DNA from: Thermococcus sp. SY098
GTDB lineage: Archaea > Methanobacteriota_B > Thermococci > Thermococcales > Thermococcaceae
Direction of reading: 5' to 3'
Length of the DNA: 64,000 bases
NCBI RefSeq assembly: GCF_035621495.1
Contig: NZ_CP141821.1
Location: 1,969,622-2,033,621 of the forward strand
The notes below the pieces were generated by a model. The model was not told the origin of the DNA. It saw only the letters and a list, made by a program, of their open reading frames with translations, and searched no databases. Within the stretch, counting starts at the first letter, position 1, and every line of letters begins with the position of its first letter. Below, in pieces: positions 43,837-51,759 of this stretch. A program made the position numbers and the translations under genes.

Positions 43837-44708
43837 ATTTAGACCCAAAAATTTTTGAGCCTAAAAGACCGGGGAGTCAAGATGTTGCATGGTGCCCCGG
43901 GTGTGGAAACTTTGGAATTAGGAATATCCTGAAGAGAGCTTTTGTTGAGCTTGGGCTAAATCCTTGGGAGGTTGTTATCATCAGTGGTATAGGGCAGGCA
44001 GCCAAGATGCCTCACTACATCAATGTTCATGGCTACCACACCCTCCATGGAAGGGCAATCCCAATCGCAACTGCAGTTAAGGCATCAAACCCCGAGCTTA
44101 CAGTCATAGCTGAAGGCGGAGATGGAGATATGTATGCTGAAGGCGGGAACCACTTGATTCATGCAATAAGAAGAAACCCAAACATAACGGTCCTCATACA
44201 CGACAACCAGATTTATGGTTTGACAAAGGGACAGGCATCCCCAACTACAATGCTTGGAATGAAAACTCCGACACAGCCCTGGGGTGTTTTTGAAGAACCC
44301 TTCAACCCAATTGCCCTCGCTGTGGCTCTCAATGCTTCATTTGTTGCAAGAACGTTCATGGGGTACTTCAAGGAAAGCGTGGAAATTATAAAGGAGGCAA
44401 TTCAGCATAAAGGTCTTGCTATAGTTGACATACTCCATCCATGTGTGAGCTTCAATAAATTAAACACCTACACTTGGTACAGGGAGCATACATACTGGAT
44501 GAAAGATCATGATCCATATGATAGAGAGGAGGCTTTTAAGAGGGCAATTGAAAAAGATCCCTTGCCCCTGGGCATCTTTTATATAAATAAAAGACCAACG
44601 TTTGAGGAAATGTCCCCTGCATATAAAAAGGATAAAACCCCGCTGTGGAAGAGGGTTCCGAAGGTTGAAGAAATAAAAAGAATTTTGGATTTAAAGAGGA
44701 GGTTTTGA
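43833..44708 (+). CDS. 2-oxoacid:ferredoxin oxidoreductase, beta subunit (TPP-binding)
   Basis: A 291-residue thiamine-pyrophosphate and [4Fe-4S] subunit. It carries WCPGCGNFGIRNIL (about 20-33), with cysteines for the cluster, the TPP-Mg motif EGGDGDMYAEGGNHLIHAIRRN (about 94-115), HDNQIYGLTKGQASPTT (about 124-140) and a cluster cysteine in DILHPCVSFNKLNTY (about 201-215). Forms the catalytic heterodimer with the upstream gamma-alpha subunit. Ends 2 nt before the peroxiredoxin gene, so the three genes form one transcript. Confidence 0.92.
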   Translation: MNLDPKIFEPKRPGSQDVAWCPGCGNFGIRNILKRAFVELGLNPWEVVIISGIGQAAKMPHYINVHGYHTLHGRAIPIATAVKASNPELTVIAEGGDGDMYAEGGNHLIHAIRRNPNITVLIHDNQIYGLTKGQASPTTMLGMKTPTQPWGVFEEPFNPIALAVALNASFVARTFMGYFKESVEIIKEAIQHKGLAIVDILHPCVSFNKLNTYTWYREHTYWMKDHDPYDREEAFKRAIEKDPLPLGIFYINKRPTFEEMSPAYKKDKTPLWKRVPKVEEIKRILDLKRRF

Positions 44709-44709
44709 A

Positions 44710-45162
44710 ATGGTAAAAGTTGGCGACACTGCTCCCGATTTTAGTCTAAAGGATCAAAATGGAGAAGAATTTAAGCTATCGGACTATAGGGGAAAGAAAG
44801 TTCTGCTTTCCTTTCACCCCCTTGCATGGACGAGCATCTGTGCTCAGCAGATGAAAGACTTAGAGAGAAATTACAAGCGTTTTGAAGAGCTAAATGTGGT
44901 TCCAGTAGGAATAAGTGTTGATTCAGTTCCATGTAAGAAAGCATGGGCTGATCACTTAGGACTAAGAAAACTGAGGATTTTATCGGACTTCTGGCCTCAT
45001 GGGAAAGTTGCTAAGCTTTACGGAGTCTTTAGAGAGAGCAATGGCTTTTCTGAGAGAGCAAATATAATAGTGGACGAAGAGGGGAAGATAGTGTTTGTCA
45101 AGGTATATCCTATCAGGGAGTTGCCTGACATTGAGGAGATATTAAAGTTCCTTGAGAAATGA
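44710..45162 (+). CDS. Peroxiredoxin (AhpC/BCP-like thiol peroxidase)
   Basis: A 150-residue thioredoxin-fold peroxidase. The peroxidatic Cys44 is in HPLAWTSICAQQM (the usual T/S-x-x-C), and a second Cys75 in SVDSVPCKKAW could act as resolving residue. It follows the beta subunit of the 2-oxoacid oxidoreductase by one base, so it is part of that operon and may protect that oxygen-sensitive enzyme or take electrons from the same ferredoxin pool. Confidence 0.88.
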   Translation: MVKVGDTAPDFSLKDQNGEEFKLSDYRGKKVLLSFHPLAWTSICAQQMKDLERNYKRFEELNVVPVGISVDSVPCKKAWADHLGLRKLRILSDFWPHGKVAKLYGVFRESNGFSERANIIVDEEGKIVFVKVYPIRELPDIEEILKFLEK

Positions 45163-45173
45163 TATTTTTAAAT
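45160..45173 (+). promoter_or_regulatory. TATA box of the flavodiiron protein gene
   Basis: TGATATTTTTAAAT lies about 36-49 nt before the ATG at 45209, at the end of the peroxiredoxin gene, so the flavodiiron gene can be transcribed independently. Confidence 0.45.
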
Positions 45174-45208
45174 GCAAGAATCTTGAATGAAAAATGAGGT
45201 GACGGGGA

Positions 45209-46441
45209 ATGCCAAAGGTTTGGATCGAAAAGATTCTTGATAAACCCGAGCTTTATCTGCTTAGAGTTGACGACGACCAAATAAAATACTTTGAGGCGAC
45301 TTGGGAAATTCCTGAGGGGATAACTTACAACGCCTATCTTTTGAAGCTTGAAAATGCTGTCGTACTTTTCGACGCTTGGAAAAAGAACTATACGAAAGAA
45401 TTTATTGATGCACTTTCAAAACTTGTTGATCCCAAGGAGATAACACATATAGTAGTTCACCACACTGAGCCTGACCACAGCGGTGCTATTTCTGAAGTGC
45501 TTAGGCTCAATGGCCATAGAGCTCAGCTTATAGGAACAAGCTTTGCAAAGAGACTTCTTGAGGCTTTCTATGGGTCAAAAGCTGTTGAAAACTTTTACAC
45601 AATTAAAGATGGCGAAGAAATAAAGATAGGTGGGATGACTTTCCGCTTCATAACCGTTCCATGGCTTCATTGGCCCGACACAATGATAACTTACATAGTT
45701 GAGGAAGGTTTAATGTTCAGCTGTGATGCTGGCGGTGGGTATTCTATTCCAAAGACCATAGATGACAGTGATGAGGAAGTTGTTCAAGAGTACCTACCTT
45801 ATGTCACCAAGTACATAGTCACCGTCATAGGCCATTACCACAAGTACATAGTTCAGAATATTGAAAAGCTTAAAAAGCTTGGCATAATCGAAAAAACAAA
45901 AATGATTCTGCCAGGTCATGGTTTAATCTGGCGGAAGAATCCAAAGAGAATTTTTGAACATTATGAAGCAGTTGGAGCTGGAGTTCCAAAGAGAGGCAAA
46001 GTACTTGTGATATATGACTCAATGTATGGCTTTGTTGAAAAAGCTATTGGGATAGCCTTAGATGAACTTAAGAAACATGGTTATACCCCAGTTGTGTATC
46101 GGTTCACTGATAAAGAAGCTCCAGCAGTTAGTGATATTCTCGGTGAGGTTCCAGACAGTGAGGCACTTATAATTGGAGCATCAACATATGAAGCGAACAT
46201 CCATCCACGGGTTAGGTATGTCCTCTACGAGATAGTTGATAAGGCAAATTATGAGAAACCTGTGTTAATCCTCGGTGCCTACGGCTGGGCTGGAGTTGCT
46301 GGAAGGGAAATCGAGACCATGATAATGAGGAGCAAGTTTGACCATGTTGACACAATCGAAGCCAGAGGAAACGCCACTGAGGAAGACGAGGAGAGGATAA
46401 GGGAGAGCGTCAGAAAGCTCATCCAGAAGCTCGGAAAATGA
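45209..46441 (+). CDS. fprA: Flavodiiron protein (rubredoxin:oxygen oxidoreductase, FprA)
   Basis: Reduces O2 to water (or NO to N2O) with electrons from rubredoxin. The 410-residue protein has an N-terminal metallo-beta-lactamase domain with the diiron ligands HHTEPDHSG (about 82-90, HxExDH), a His in PWLHWPDTM and an Asp in SCDAGGGYS (about 171-179), and a C-terminal flavodoxin domain from about 260 with the FMN loop YDSMYGFVEKA and GAYGWAGVAGREIE. Lies upstream of NROR, rubredoxin and rubrerythrin, its expected electron donors. ATG follows GAGGTGACGGGG. Confidence 0.95.
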   Translation: MPKVWIEKILDKPELYLLRVDDDQIKYFEATWEIPEGITYNAYLLKLENAVVLFDAWKKNYTKEFIDALSKLVDPKEITHIVVHHTEPDHSGAISEVLRLNGHRAQLIGTSFAKRLLEAFYGSKAVENFYTIKDGEEIKIGGMTFRFITVPWLHWPDTMITYIVEEGLMFSCDAGGGYSIPKTIDDSDEEVVQEYLPYVTKYIVTVIGHYHKYIVQNIEKLKKLGIIEKTKMILPGHGLIWRKNPKRIFEHYEAVGAGVPKRGKVLVIYDSMYGFVEKAIGIALDELKKHGYTPVVYRFTDKEAPAVSDILGEVPDSEALIIGASTYEANIHPRVRYVLYEIVDKANYEKPVLILGAYGWAGVAGREIETMIMRSKFDHVDTIEARGNATEEDEERIRESVRKLIQKLGK

Positions 46442-46573
46442 TTTCATCTTTAACTTTTAAATTTCTTGGATCCCATGTCTAAAGGTTCCTACTACTCGCT
46501 TTTGGATTAAAGTTTCATTTTGTATCATTGCTTGGATATCCTTAAATAGGAGCTAAGTGAAGATATTAGTGAG

Positions 46574-47119
46574 ATGATATCAATGGAAGAGGAGATCGTT
46601 AAGAAGTTGGAGAAACTGCCCGAAAGGGAAATTTTGGGATACGCGATTGCGTCTGAGGAGGACGCAATACAGTTCTATCTTAAGCTTTCCGAAGGAAAGG
46701 GGGAGCTAATAGCTGAATTCTTTAAAGATCTTGCAAAGGCTGAACAAGCACATAAAACACTCCTTCTAAACCTGCATGAGAACCTCTTTGGAAGCAAGGA
46801 GTATACAGTTTCGGGAGATGTTCTATTTGCTGAGAGCACAGTCAATATTGTAACTTTGGGAAACCTTGTGGAGGCCCTAAAGACTGCCCTTATGACCGAG
46901 AAGACCGCTGAAAGAGTTTATACCCTCTTGGCACAAAAACTCCCCGAGCATAGGATTCTTTTTGATTTCTTGGCTGCACAGGAGAGGGCTCATTATAGGG
47001 CTATTGAAGCTCATGAGGAGTATCTTGAGGGATTAATGAGGGGAAAACCTGAATACGTTGAAGCACCTCCTCATGTGATATCCAATCAAGTTGAGATATA
47101 CTACAAACCCAGAACCTAG
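46574..47119 (+). CDS. Ferritin-like (rubrerythrin-related) diiron protein
   Basis: A 178-181-residue protein with two ferritin-like halves: GYAIASEEDAIQFYLKLSEG with LAKAEQAHKTLLLNLHENLF, then ALKTALMTEKTAERVYTLLA with FLAAQERAHYRAIEAHEEYL. The E, ExxH, E, ExxH pattern fits a diiron bundle. The C terminus PPHVISNQVEIYYKPRT is distinct. Starts at ATG 46574 or 46583. It has its own TATA (CCTTAAATAG, about 46539). The NROR gene follows after 15 nt, suggesting it may be reduced through NROR and rubredoxin. Confidence 0.8.
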   Translation: MISMEEEIVKKLEKLPEREILGYAIASEEDAIQFYLKLSEGKGELIAEFFKDLAKAEQAHKTLLLNLHENLFGSKEYTVSGDVLFAESTVNIVTLGNLVEALKTALMTEKTAERVYTLLAQKLPEHRILFDFLAAQERAHYRAIEAHEEYLEGLMRGKPEYVEAPPHVISNQVEIYYKPRT

Positions 47120-47134
47120 CCATGAGGGACTTTT

Positions 47135-48232
47135 ATGAAACTTTTAATAGTTGGAAACGGCATTGCTGGGGTCACGCTGGCAAAAGAGCTGTCTAATGAC
47201 TTCGATATTACAATAATCGACAGGGAAACCGTACCATATTACAGCAAGCCCATGCTGAGCCATTACATAGCCGGTTTTGTTGATGAAAAGTCACTCTTCC
47301 CCTATTCTTTTGACTGGTATGAAAAGAAGAGCATAAAGCTGAAACTTGGAGCTGACGCCAAGGTGATAGACAGAGCAAGGAAAAGGGTGATAACCTCAGA
47401 GGGAGAACTTGACTATGACATTCTTGTTCTTGCAACGGGAGCAAGGGCAAGGGAGCCCATGGTAGACGGCAGGGAGCACTTAAACGTATTGAGAACACTT
47501 GACGATGCAAGGGCAATAAAAGAGATCCTTGAGCGAGAAGGAGATGCAGTAATTCTGGGGGGAGGATTTATAGCACTTGAGCTTGCTGGAAATCTTGCGA
47601 AAGCAGGTTATGGTGTAAAGCTCATTCACAGGAGGAGTACCCTCCTTGGTCTCGATGAGGAGCTGAGCAGAATATTGAAAAAAAGGCTTGAAGATGTGGG
47701 AGTTGAGTTTTACCTCAATACGAATTTGGTAAAGGCTGACGAGCGTGGAATCCTTACAGATAGGGGGTACGTAGAAGGGAAGCTTAAAGTGTGTGCTTTT
47801 GGTATAATACCAAATAGAGAAATTGCAGTGAGGAGTGGAATACATGCTGGAAGGGGTATTCTGATAGATGATAGATTCAGAACATCCGCAAAAGACATCT
47901 ATGCAATAGGGGACTGTGCAGAGTACAACGGCATAATTTGCGGAACTGCCAGAGCTTCCATGGAACATGCAAGGGTTCTGGCAGACCTGCTTCGTGGAGG
48001 AGATGAGAAGTATGACTTTGAATTTCGTTCATCAATTTTCAAGCTCGCCGGCTTTTCCGTGGCAATCATTGGTAAGATTGGTGGTTATGGCAGATGGATA
48101 GATGAAAACATCAAACTCTTCATTGATCATCGGGGGAGAATCATTGGGGCAGTAGTTCTTGACGACTTAAGATCCGCTACGAAGCTTGAGAAACTCATCA
48201 AGAGTGGGGCAGAGTACAATGAGCTTCTGTGA
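47135..48232 (+). CDS. nror: NAD(P)H:rubredoxin oxidoreductase (NROR)
   Basis: FAD enzyme that passes electrons from NADPH/NADH to rubredoxin. The 365-residue protein has the FAD Rossmann motif [17 protein letters not shown] (3-19), [16 protein letters not shown] (about 33-48), the NAD(P) motif [18 protein letters not shown] (about 138-155) and the FAD-binding [13 protein letters not shown] (about 253-265). It is close to the P. furiosus NROR. The gene sits directly upstream of rubrerythrin, rubredoxin and superoxide reductase, its functional partners. A weak TATA is seen, so it may share the promoter at 46539. Confidence 0.95.
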   Translation: MKLLIVGNGIAGVTLAKELSNDFDITIIDRETVPYYSKPMLSHYIAGFVDEKSLFPYSFDWYEKKSIKLKLGADAKVIDRARKRVITSEGELDYDILVLATGARAREPMVDGREHLNVLRTLDDARAIKEILEREGDAVILGGGFIALELAGNLAKAGYGVKLIHRRSTLLGLDEELSRILKKRLEDVGVEFYLNTNLVKADERGILTDRGYVEGKLKVCAFGIIPNREIAVRSGIHAGRGILIDDRFRTSAKDIYAIGDCAEYNGIICGTARASMEHARVLADLLRGGDEKYDFEFRSSIFKLAGFSVAIIGKIGGYGRWIDENIKLFIDHRGRIIGAVVLDDLRSATKLEKLIKSGAEYNELL

Positions 48233-48261
48233 AATCTATAGCAACTTAATAGCTTGAGAAA

Positions 48262-48274
48262 GCCTTTTATATTT
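48262..48274 (+). promoter_or_regulatory. Rubrerythrin promoter
   Basis: GCCTTTTATATTT is a TATA element about 45-57 nt before the ATG. Downstream, ATTCGA occurs twice (48279-48284 and 48300-48305) as a direct repeat around the expected start, a possible regulator site distinct from the TTCGAAC operator. Confidence 0.5.
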
Positions 48275-48318
48275 CACATTCGAAAAATATACTGAAACAA
48301 TTCGATGGGGGGAATGAC

Positions 48319-48834
48319 ATGGTTGTGAAAAGGGAAATGACAAAGAAGTTTTTAAGCGAAGCTTATGCAGGTGAAAGCCAGGCACACATGAGGTACATGA
48401 TTTTTGCCGAGGTCGCTGAGAAGGAGGGATTCCCAAACATTGCAAAGCTTTTTAGAGCCATTGCATTTGCAGAACTGGTTCATGCAAGGAACCATCTTAA
48501 AGCCATTGGAGGAGTTAAAGACACCGTGGAGAACCTGCAAGTGGCAATAGATGGGGAAACTTTCGAAGTTGAGGAAATGTACCCAGCATACAAAGCTGTC
48601 GCGGAATTACAAGGAGAGAACGAAGCTGTTAGGAGCACCACTTATGCCTTAGAGGCGGAGAAAATACATGCTGAGCTATACAGAAAAGCCAAGGAGCTTG
48701 CAAAAGAAAAGAAGGATATAGAGATTAAGAAGGTTTACATATGCCCTGTCTGTGGTTACACTGCAGTTGATGAAGCCCCAGAGAAGTGTCCTGTTTGTGG
48801 TGTTCCAAAGGAGAAGTTTGTTGTCTTTGAGTGA
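48319..48834 (+). CDS. rbr: Rubrerythrin
   Basis: NAD(P)H-dependent peroxidase of anaerobes. The 171-residue protein has an erythrin-like four-helix bundle (EAYAGESQAHMRYMIFAE at about 14-31, FAELVHARNHL at about 54-64, ALEAEKIHAELYRKA at about 113-127) with the diiron ligands, and a C-terminal rubredoxin-like [FeCys4] domain VYICPVCGYTA...CPVCGVPKEKF (about 139-168). Very close to P. furiosus rubrerythrin. Electrons come from NROR and rubredoxin, both encoded next to it. A T-tract (TCTTTCTTTTTTCC, 48836-48849) follows. Confidence 0.96.
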   Translation: MVVKREMTKKFLSEAYAGESQAHMRYMIFAEVAEKEGFPNIAKLFRAIAFAELVHARNHLKAIGGVKDTVENLQVAIDGETFEVEEMYPAYKAVAELQGENEAVRSTTYALEAEKIHAELYRKAKELAKEKKDIEIKKVYICPVCGYTAVDEAPEKCPVCGVPKEKFVVFE

Positions 48835-48835
48835 A

Positions 48836-48849
48836 TCTTTCTTTTTTCC
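48836..48849 (+). terminator. T-rich terminator after rubrerythrin
   Basis: TCTTTCTTTTTTCC follows the stop and abuts the rubredoxin promoter. Confidence 0.45.
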
Positions 48850-48883
48850 AACTTTATAAGTTTGAAACGCAAACTTTATAAGG
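48850..48883 (+). promoter_or_regulatory. Rubredoxin/superoxide reductase promoter: duplicated TATA and inverted repeat
   Basis: AACTTTATAAG occurs at 48850-48860 and again at 48872-48882. Between and overlapping them is the inverted repeat AAGTTTG-aaacg-CAAACTT (48858-48876; 7-bp arms, 5-nt spacer). The downstream TATA lies about 34-44 nt before the rubredoxin ATG. Only one TATA would be used at a time, or a factor bound to the repeat may switch between them. Confidence 0.55.
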
Positions 48884-48916
48884 CTGTCCTAAGAATATTA
48901 GAGTGAGGTATGTATT

Positions 48917-49078
48917 ATGGCAAAGTGGAAGTGTTTAGTCTGTGGATACATATATGATGAAGAGGAAGGAGATCCAGATGCCGGTATAGCCCCGGGAACA
49001 AAATTTGAAGAGCTCCCAGATGACTGGGTTTGTCCCCTCTGCGGAGCCGGAAAAGACATGTTTGAGAAAATAGAATGA
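48917..49078 (+). CDS. rub: Rubredoxin
   Basis: A 53-residue iron-binding electron carrier. The start is ATG 48917, after GAGTGAGGTATGTATT, and TGA is at 49076-49078. The four Fe ligands are in CLVCGY (6-11) and CPLCGAG (39-45), with the conserved [20 protein letters not shown] between them and ELPDDWVCP before the second pair. Nearly the same as P. furiosus rubredoxin. It donates electrons from NROR to superoxide reductase, rubrerythrin and flavodiiron protein. The stop is followed after 10 nt by sor in the same operon. Confidence 0.96.
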   Translation: MAKWKCLVCGYIYDEEEGDPDAGIAPGTKFEELPDDWVCPLCGAGKDMFEKIE

Positions 49079-49088
49079 GGTGATGGAG

Positions 49089-49436
49089 ATGCTGAGCAAA
49101 ACTATAGCTTCTGGAGATTGGAAAGGAGAGAAGCACGTTCCAGTTATAGAGTACAAGAAAGAAGGTGACCTGTTGGAGGTAGAGGTTAGCGTTGGAAAGG
49201 AAATTCCTCATCCCAATACACCGGAGCACCACATAGCTTGGATTGAGCTCTACTTCCACCCAGATGGGGAGAAGTTCCCAATTATGGTTGGAAGAGTAGC
49301 CTTTACAAACCATGGGGATCCCCTAACAGAGCCAAAGGCAAAGTTCTACATTAGAACAAGCAAGAAGGGCAAGCTCTATGCTTTGAGCTACTGCAACATT
49401 CACGGACTCTGGGAAAATAGTGTTGACGTTGAGTGA
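49089..49436 (+). CDS. sor: Superoxide reductase (class II, neelaredoxin type)
   Basis: Reduces superoxide to H2O2 without releasing O2. The 115-residue single-domain protein keeps every Fe ligand: Glu14 and His16 in GEKHVP, His41 and His47 in IPHPNTPEHHIAW, and Cys102 and His105 in YCNIHG. It lacks the desulforedoxin domain of class I enzymes and has the P. furiosus SOR layout. Start is ATG 49089 after GAGGTGATGGAG; the ATG at 49080 lies in that site. Directly follows rubredoxin, its electron donor. Confidence 0.97.
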   Translation: MLSKTIASGDWKGEKHVPVIEYKKEGDLLEVEVSVGKEIPHPNTPEHHIAWIELYFHPDGEKFPIMVGRVAFTNHGDPLTEPKAKFYIRTSKKGKLYALSYCNIHGLWENSVDVE

Positions 49437-49460
49437 TTTTTCTCTCTTTTATCCATTTTT
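49437..49460 (+). terminator. T-rich terminator after sor
   Basis: TTTTCTCTCTTTTATCCATTTTT follows the stop; the next gene has a TATA element (AATTTTTTTAATTG) about 35 nt before its ATG. Confidence 0.45.
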
Positions 49461-49511
49461 GTCCAAGCAATTTTTTTAATTGATTGACTAACTACAAACT
49501 GGTGAAGAGCA

Positions 49512-49865
49512 ATGAAAATTTACAGTCCAGATAGAGAGTATCCTCCAAAATATCGTGAGGTCCTTGAAGAGCTTAAAAAGATAACTGATCCTGTAACTGG
49601 TGGGGATATACTTGACTCAGGCGTCGTTGCTGGCATTGAGGTGACCAAGGACACCCTAAAGATATGGCTGAGATTTGAAAGCCACGCTGAGTACAACATC
49701 ATAGGGGAATCCCCAATAGCATACTCAAAGATAATCGGTGACATAATGGAGCGTTTTGCACTTGTTAAATTTGATAATGTTTATGTTTATGACCTGGGAA
49801 ACAAAATAGTAGGGAAATTTGAAAATAAAGGCAGATATAAGCCAGAGGATCTGAGAGAGGGCTAA
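49512..49865 (+). CDS. MIP18/DUF59 family Fe-S assembly protein (first copy)
   Basis: A 117-residue protein of the DUF59/MIP18 family, used in iron-sulfur cluster delivery (SufT/CIA2-like). ITDPVTGGDILDSGVVAGIE (about 25-44) is the family's DPE-type motif. It has no cysteine, so it may be a scaffold or adaptor rather than a direct cluster binder. The second copy lies 3 nt downstream, and a ferritin-like gene follows. Together these form a three-gene operon beside the superoxide reductase genes. Confidence 0.75.
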   Translation: MKIYSPDREYPPKYREVLEELKKITDPVTGGDILDSGVVAGIEVTKDTLKIWLRFESHAEYNIIGESPIAYSKIIGDIMERFALVKFDNVYVYDLGNKIVGKFENKGRYKPEDLREG

Positions 49866-49868
49866 GTA

Positions 49869-50216
49869 ATGCGGCTGTTTGGCTTTTTAAAGCGGAAAGA
49901 TGCAAGAGATGTGAAGAGAAAAGAACTGCCCGAGGATGTTAAGCGCGTTGTTGAAATACTAAAGAGAGTCAGGGATCCGGAAACGGATCTAAATATAGTT
50001 GACGAAGGTCTCGTTTATGGAGTTACGATTGAAGGCAAAAAGGCCCAGATTTTTCTCTTCATGGCTCGATCAACTCCAGAGTGTCATTTCTGTCAGATGA
50101 TGGCAATAAACGTGCAGAGAAGAATCCTCAGGGATATAATCAATGTGTTAAAACAGGAAGGCTTTAATAAGATAGAAATCTATAATGAAATTGGACTGCT
50201 GCTTGAGGAGGGATAA
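49869..50216 (+). CDS. MIP18/DUF59 family Fe-S assembly protein (second copy)
   Basis: A 115-residue DUF59 paralog. After a basic N-terminal stretch (MRLFGFLKRKDARDVKRK) comes the DPETDLNIVDEGLVYGVTIEG motif (about 37-57) and the FLFMARSTPECHFCQMMAINVQ segment (about 63-84), whose Cys-x2-Cys pair could bind iron or a cluster. The upstream copy lacks these cysteines, so the two may form a heterodimer with separate functions. Same operon as the neighbouring DUF59 and ferritin-like genes. Confidence 0.78.
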   Translation: MRLFGFLKRKDARDVKRKELPEDVKRVVEILKRVRDPETDLNIVDEGLVYGVTIEGKKAQIFLFMARSTPECHFCQMMAINVQRRILRDIINVLKQEGFNKIEIYNEIGLLLEEG

Positions 50217-50219
50217 CTT

Positions 50220-50744
50220 ATGATTCCACAAGAGTTCGATGAGAATAACCCTTTTGAAAAAATTAAGAACTTCTCTCTTAAGGAGCTGTTGGAGATGGCT
50301 ATAACTTCTGAAATTGGAGCAAGAGAGTTCTATGAAAGTCTCGCCAGCAATATTGAAATTGAACCCTTAAAGGAGAAAATAAGCTGGCTTGCGGGAGAAG
50401 AAAGAAAGCATGAAGAGCTTCTTAGAAGGATACATTCCGAAATGTTTTCTGGAGAGGAGATTAAAACTCCAAAAGAACACATAGGGCCTGAGCTGAAGCC
50501 AGTTGCGAAGAAACTCCAAGATGTGAAGGATATAATAGATCTCATCAGGTGGGCTATGAAAGCTGAGGAAATGGCGGCTCAATTCTATGAGGAGCTTGAA
50601 AGGCTTGTTGAGGGTGAAGAGAAGAAAAAACTGATGAGATATTTGAGTGACATGGAGAAGAGCCATTACTATGCACTAAGAGCTGAATACGAACTTCTTC
50701 TTGACTGGTCCATGTACAGCCAGATGATGCATATTGGTCCATGA
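50220..50744 (+). CDS. Ferritin-like (rubrerythrin-related) diiron protein
   Basis: A 174-residue two-half bundle: EMAITSEIGAREFYESLASN and LAGEERKHEELLRRIHSEMF, then WAMKAEEMAAQFYEELERL and YLSDMEKSHYYALRAEYELL. Both halves have E plus ExxH metal ligand patterns. The tail LDWSMYSQMMHIGP is aromatic and methionine-rich. Follows the second DUF59 gene by 3 nt (ATG start). May supply or store iron for cluster assembly; this is inference from the operon. Confidence 0.8.
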   Translation: MIPQEFDENNPFEKIKNFSLKELLEMAITSEIGAREFYESLASNIEIEPLKEKISWLAGEERKHEELLRRIHSEMFSGEEIKTPKEHIGPELKPVAKKLQDVKDIIDLIRWAMKAEEMAAQFYEELERLVEGEEKKKLMRYLSDMEKSHYYALRAEYELLLDWSMYSQMMHIGP

Positions 50745-50790
50745 TAAAAGAATTAAAAGCAGAAAACAGCAAGAAAAAGAAATGAAGGAG

Positions 50791-51093
50791 TCACAGTTCG
50801 ACCTTTATGCCGGTCTCTTCTTCAACTTCCTCGAAGCCTTCTTTCATGTACTTCACGAGCTCCTCATCAACTTCAAGGAGCGCCGCCAGGAACTCCCCGA
50901 CGTGCTCCTTCTCCTCATTGGCGACGTCGTAGAAGATGTGCTTTATCCTCTCGTCCTCTATGAGCTCCGCCAGCTGTTCGTAGAAGCTTATGGCGTCGAG
51001 CTCGGCCTCGATGGCCCAGCGCAAAGCTTGGGCTATTTCTCTCTTTGAGAGGGGCTTTTCCCTTCCCAGGAGATAGGGCTTTTCAGCGAGCAT
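50791..51093 (-). CDS. Encapsulated-ferritin-like (EncFtn) protein without shell domain
   Basis: A 100-residue two-helix protein. LRWAIEAELDAISFYEQLAELIED (about 25-48) and FYDVANEEKEHVGEFLAALLEVD (about 53-75) carry the Glu and ExxH iron ligands of EncFtn. P. furiosus carries nearly the same 100 residues as the N terminus of its encapsulin shell protein. Here a stop follows right at the domain boundary (ETGIKVEL), and no shell gene lies nearby. The family forms an annular decamer in which iron is oxidised. GC content is clearly higher than the surroundings. ATG follows GGTGATACC. Confidence 0.82.
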   Translation of the reverse strand: MLAEKPYLLGREKPLSKREIAQALRWAIEAELDAISFYEQLAELIEDERIKHIFYDVANEEKEHVGEFLAALLEVDEELVKYMKEGFEEVEEETGIKVEL

Positions 51094-51135
51094 GGTATCA
51101 CCACAGGATAATACGTCCGGAGGTTAATAACCCTT

Positions 51136-51687
51136 TCACCTCAGGAACTTCGAGACGAAGGGGCTCTCCCCGGGCTTGGTTCTTCTGAAGTGGCCGCTCG
51201 GCTTGCCGGTGAGGAGCTCCTCAAACCACGCTTCGTGCTCGATCTCCTCGTGGAGTATAGCCAACGCTAAGTCGTACGTCCTCGGGTCTTTCCCAAAGGT
51301 GTACTTACATATCTCGGTGTAAACGCCGACCGCACAGCGCTCTGCCTCAAGGAGGACCTTAAGGATGTTCTCAACGGTCGGCTCCTCGGGGAGGTAAGCG
51401 TCGCGGCACCAGGCCATCTTGGAGAAGTCAACGATGTCCCTCGGGAGCTCACCGCCAAGCTCGTAAATCCTCGGCACTAAAGCCTCGAAGTGGTTCCTGT
51501 CCTCAAGGCGGGCATCCTCGATTATCTCCTTTATCGTCTCGCCCTCCATGCCTGCCGCATGGTTCCTCAAGACGGTATAGTAGTAATAGGTCGTAAACTC
51601 CGCGGCTGCAGCCTTCAGCAGCATATCCAAAAGTTTTTCCACGTCTATTCCAGCTTTTTCAACAAGTCTTCGGTTGTGTTCAGACAT
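51136..51687 (-). CDS. dps: DPSL thioferritin (Dps-like protein)
   Basis: A 183-residue ferritin-superfamily protein that forms a 12-mer cage and uses H2O2 to oxidise iron, protecting DNA. It matches the known P. furiosus DPSL almost throughout: [61 protein letters not shown] and [20 protein letters not shown]. The bacterioferritin-like diiron site (E, ExxH patterns) is accompanied by the paired cysteines of thioferritins ([22 protein letters not shown]). Divergent from perR, with a shared palindrome between them, so it is probably PerR-controlled. GC-rich block. Confidence 0.93.
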   Translation of the reverse strand: MSEHNRRLVEKAGIDVEKLLDMLLKAAAAEFTTYYYYTVLRNHAAGMEGETIKEIIEDARLEDRNHFEALVPRIYELGGELPRDIVDFSKMAWCRDAYLPEEPTVENILKVLLEAERCAVGVYTEICKYTFGKDPRTYDLALAILHEEIEHEAWFEELLTGKPSGHFRRTKPGESPFVSKFLR

Positions 51688-51747
51688 ATGTTTTCACCGA
51701 AAACTGTTGGAATTTCTACTTAATAAATCTTTCTATCTCGAAATCAA

Positions 51748-51759
51748 TTCTAATTAGAA
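51748..51759. promoter_or_regulatory. Perfect palindrome TTCTAATTAGAA between dps and perR
   Basis: TTCTAATTAGAA is a 12-bp perfect palindrome. It ends next to the perR TATA box (ACTTATAAAC, about 51761-51770), and on the other strand lies about 25 nt upstream of the dps TATA (TTTATTAAG, about 51719-51727). The position fits a PerR-family operator controlling both divergent genes. Confidence 0.6.
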
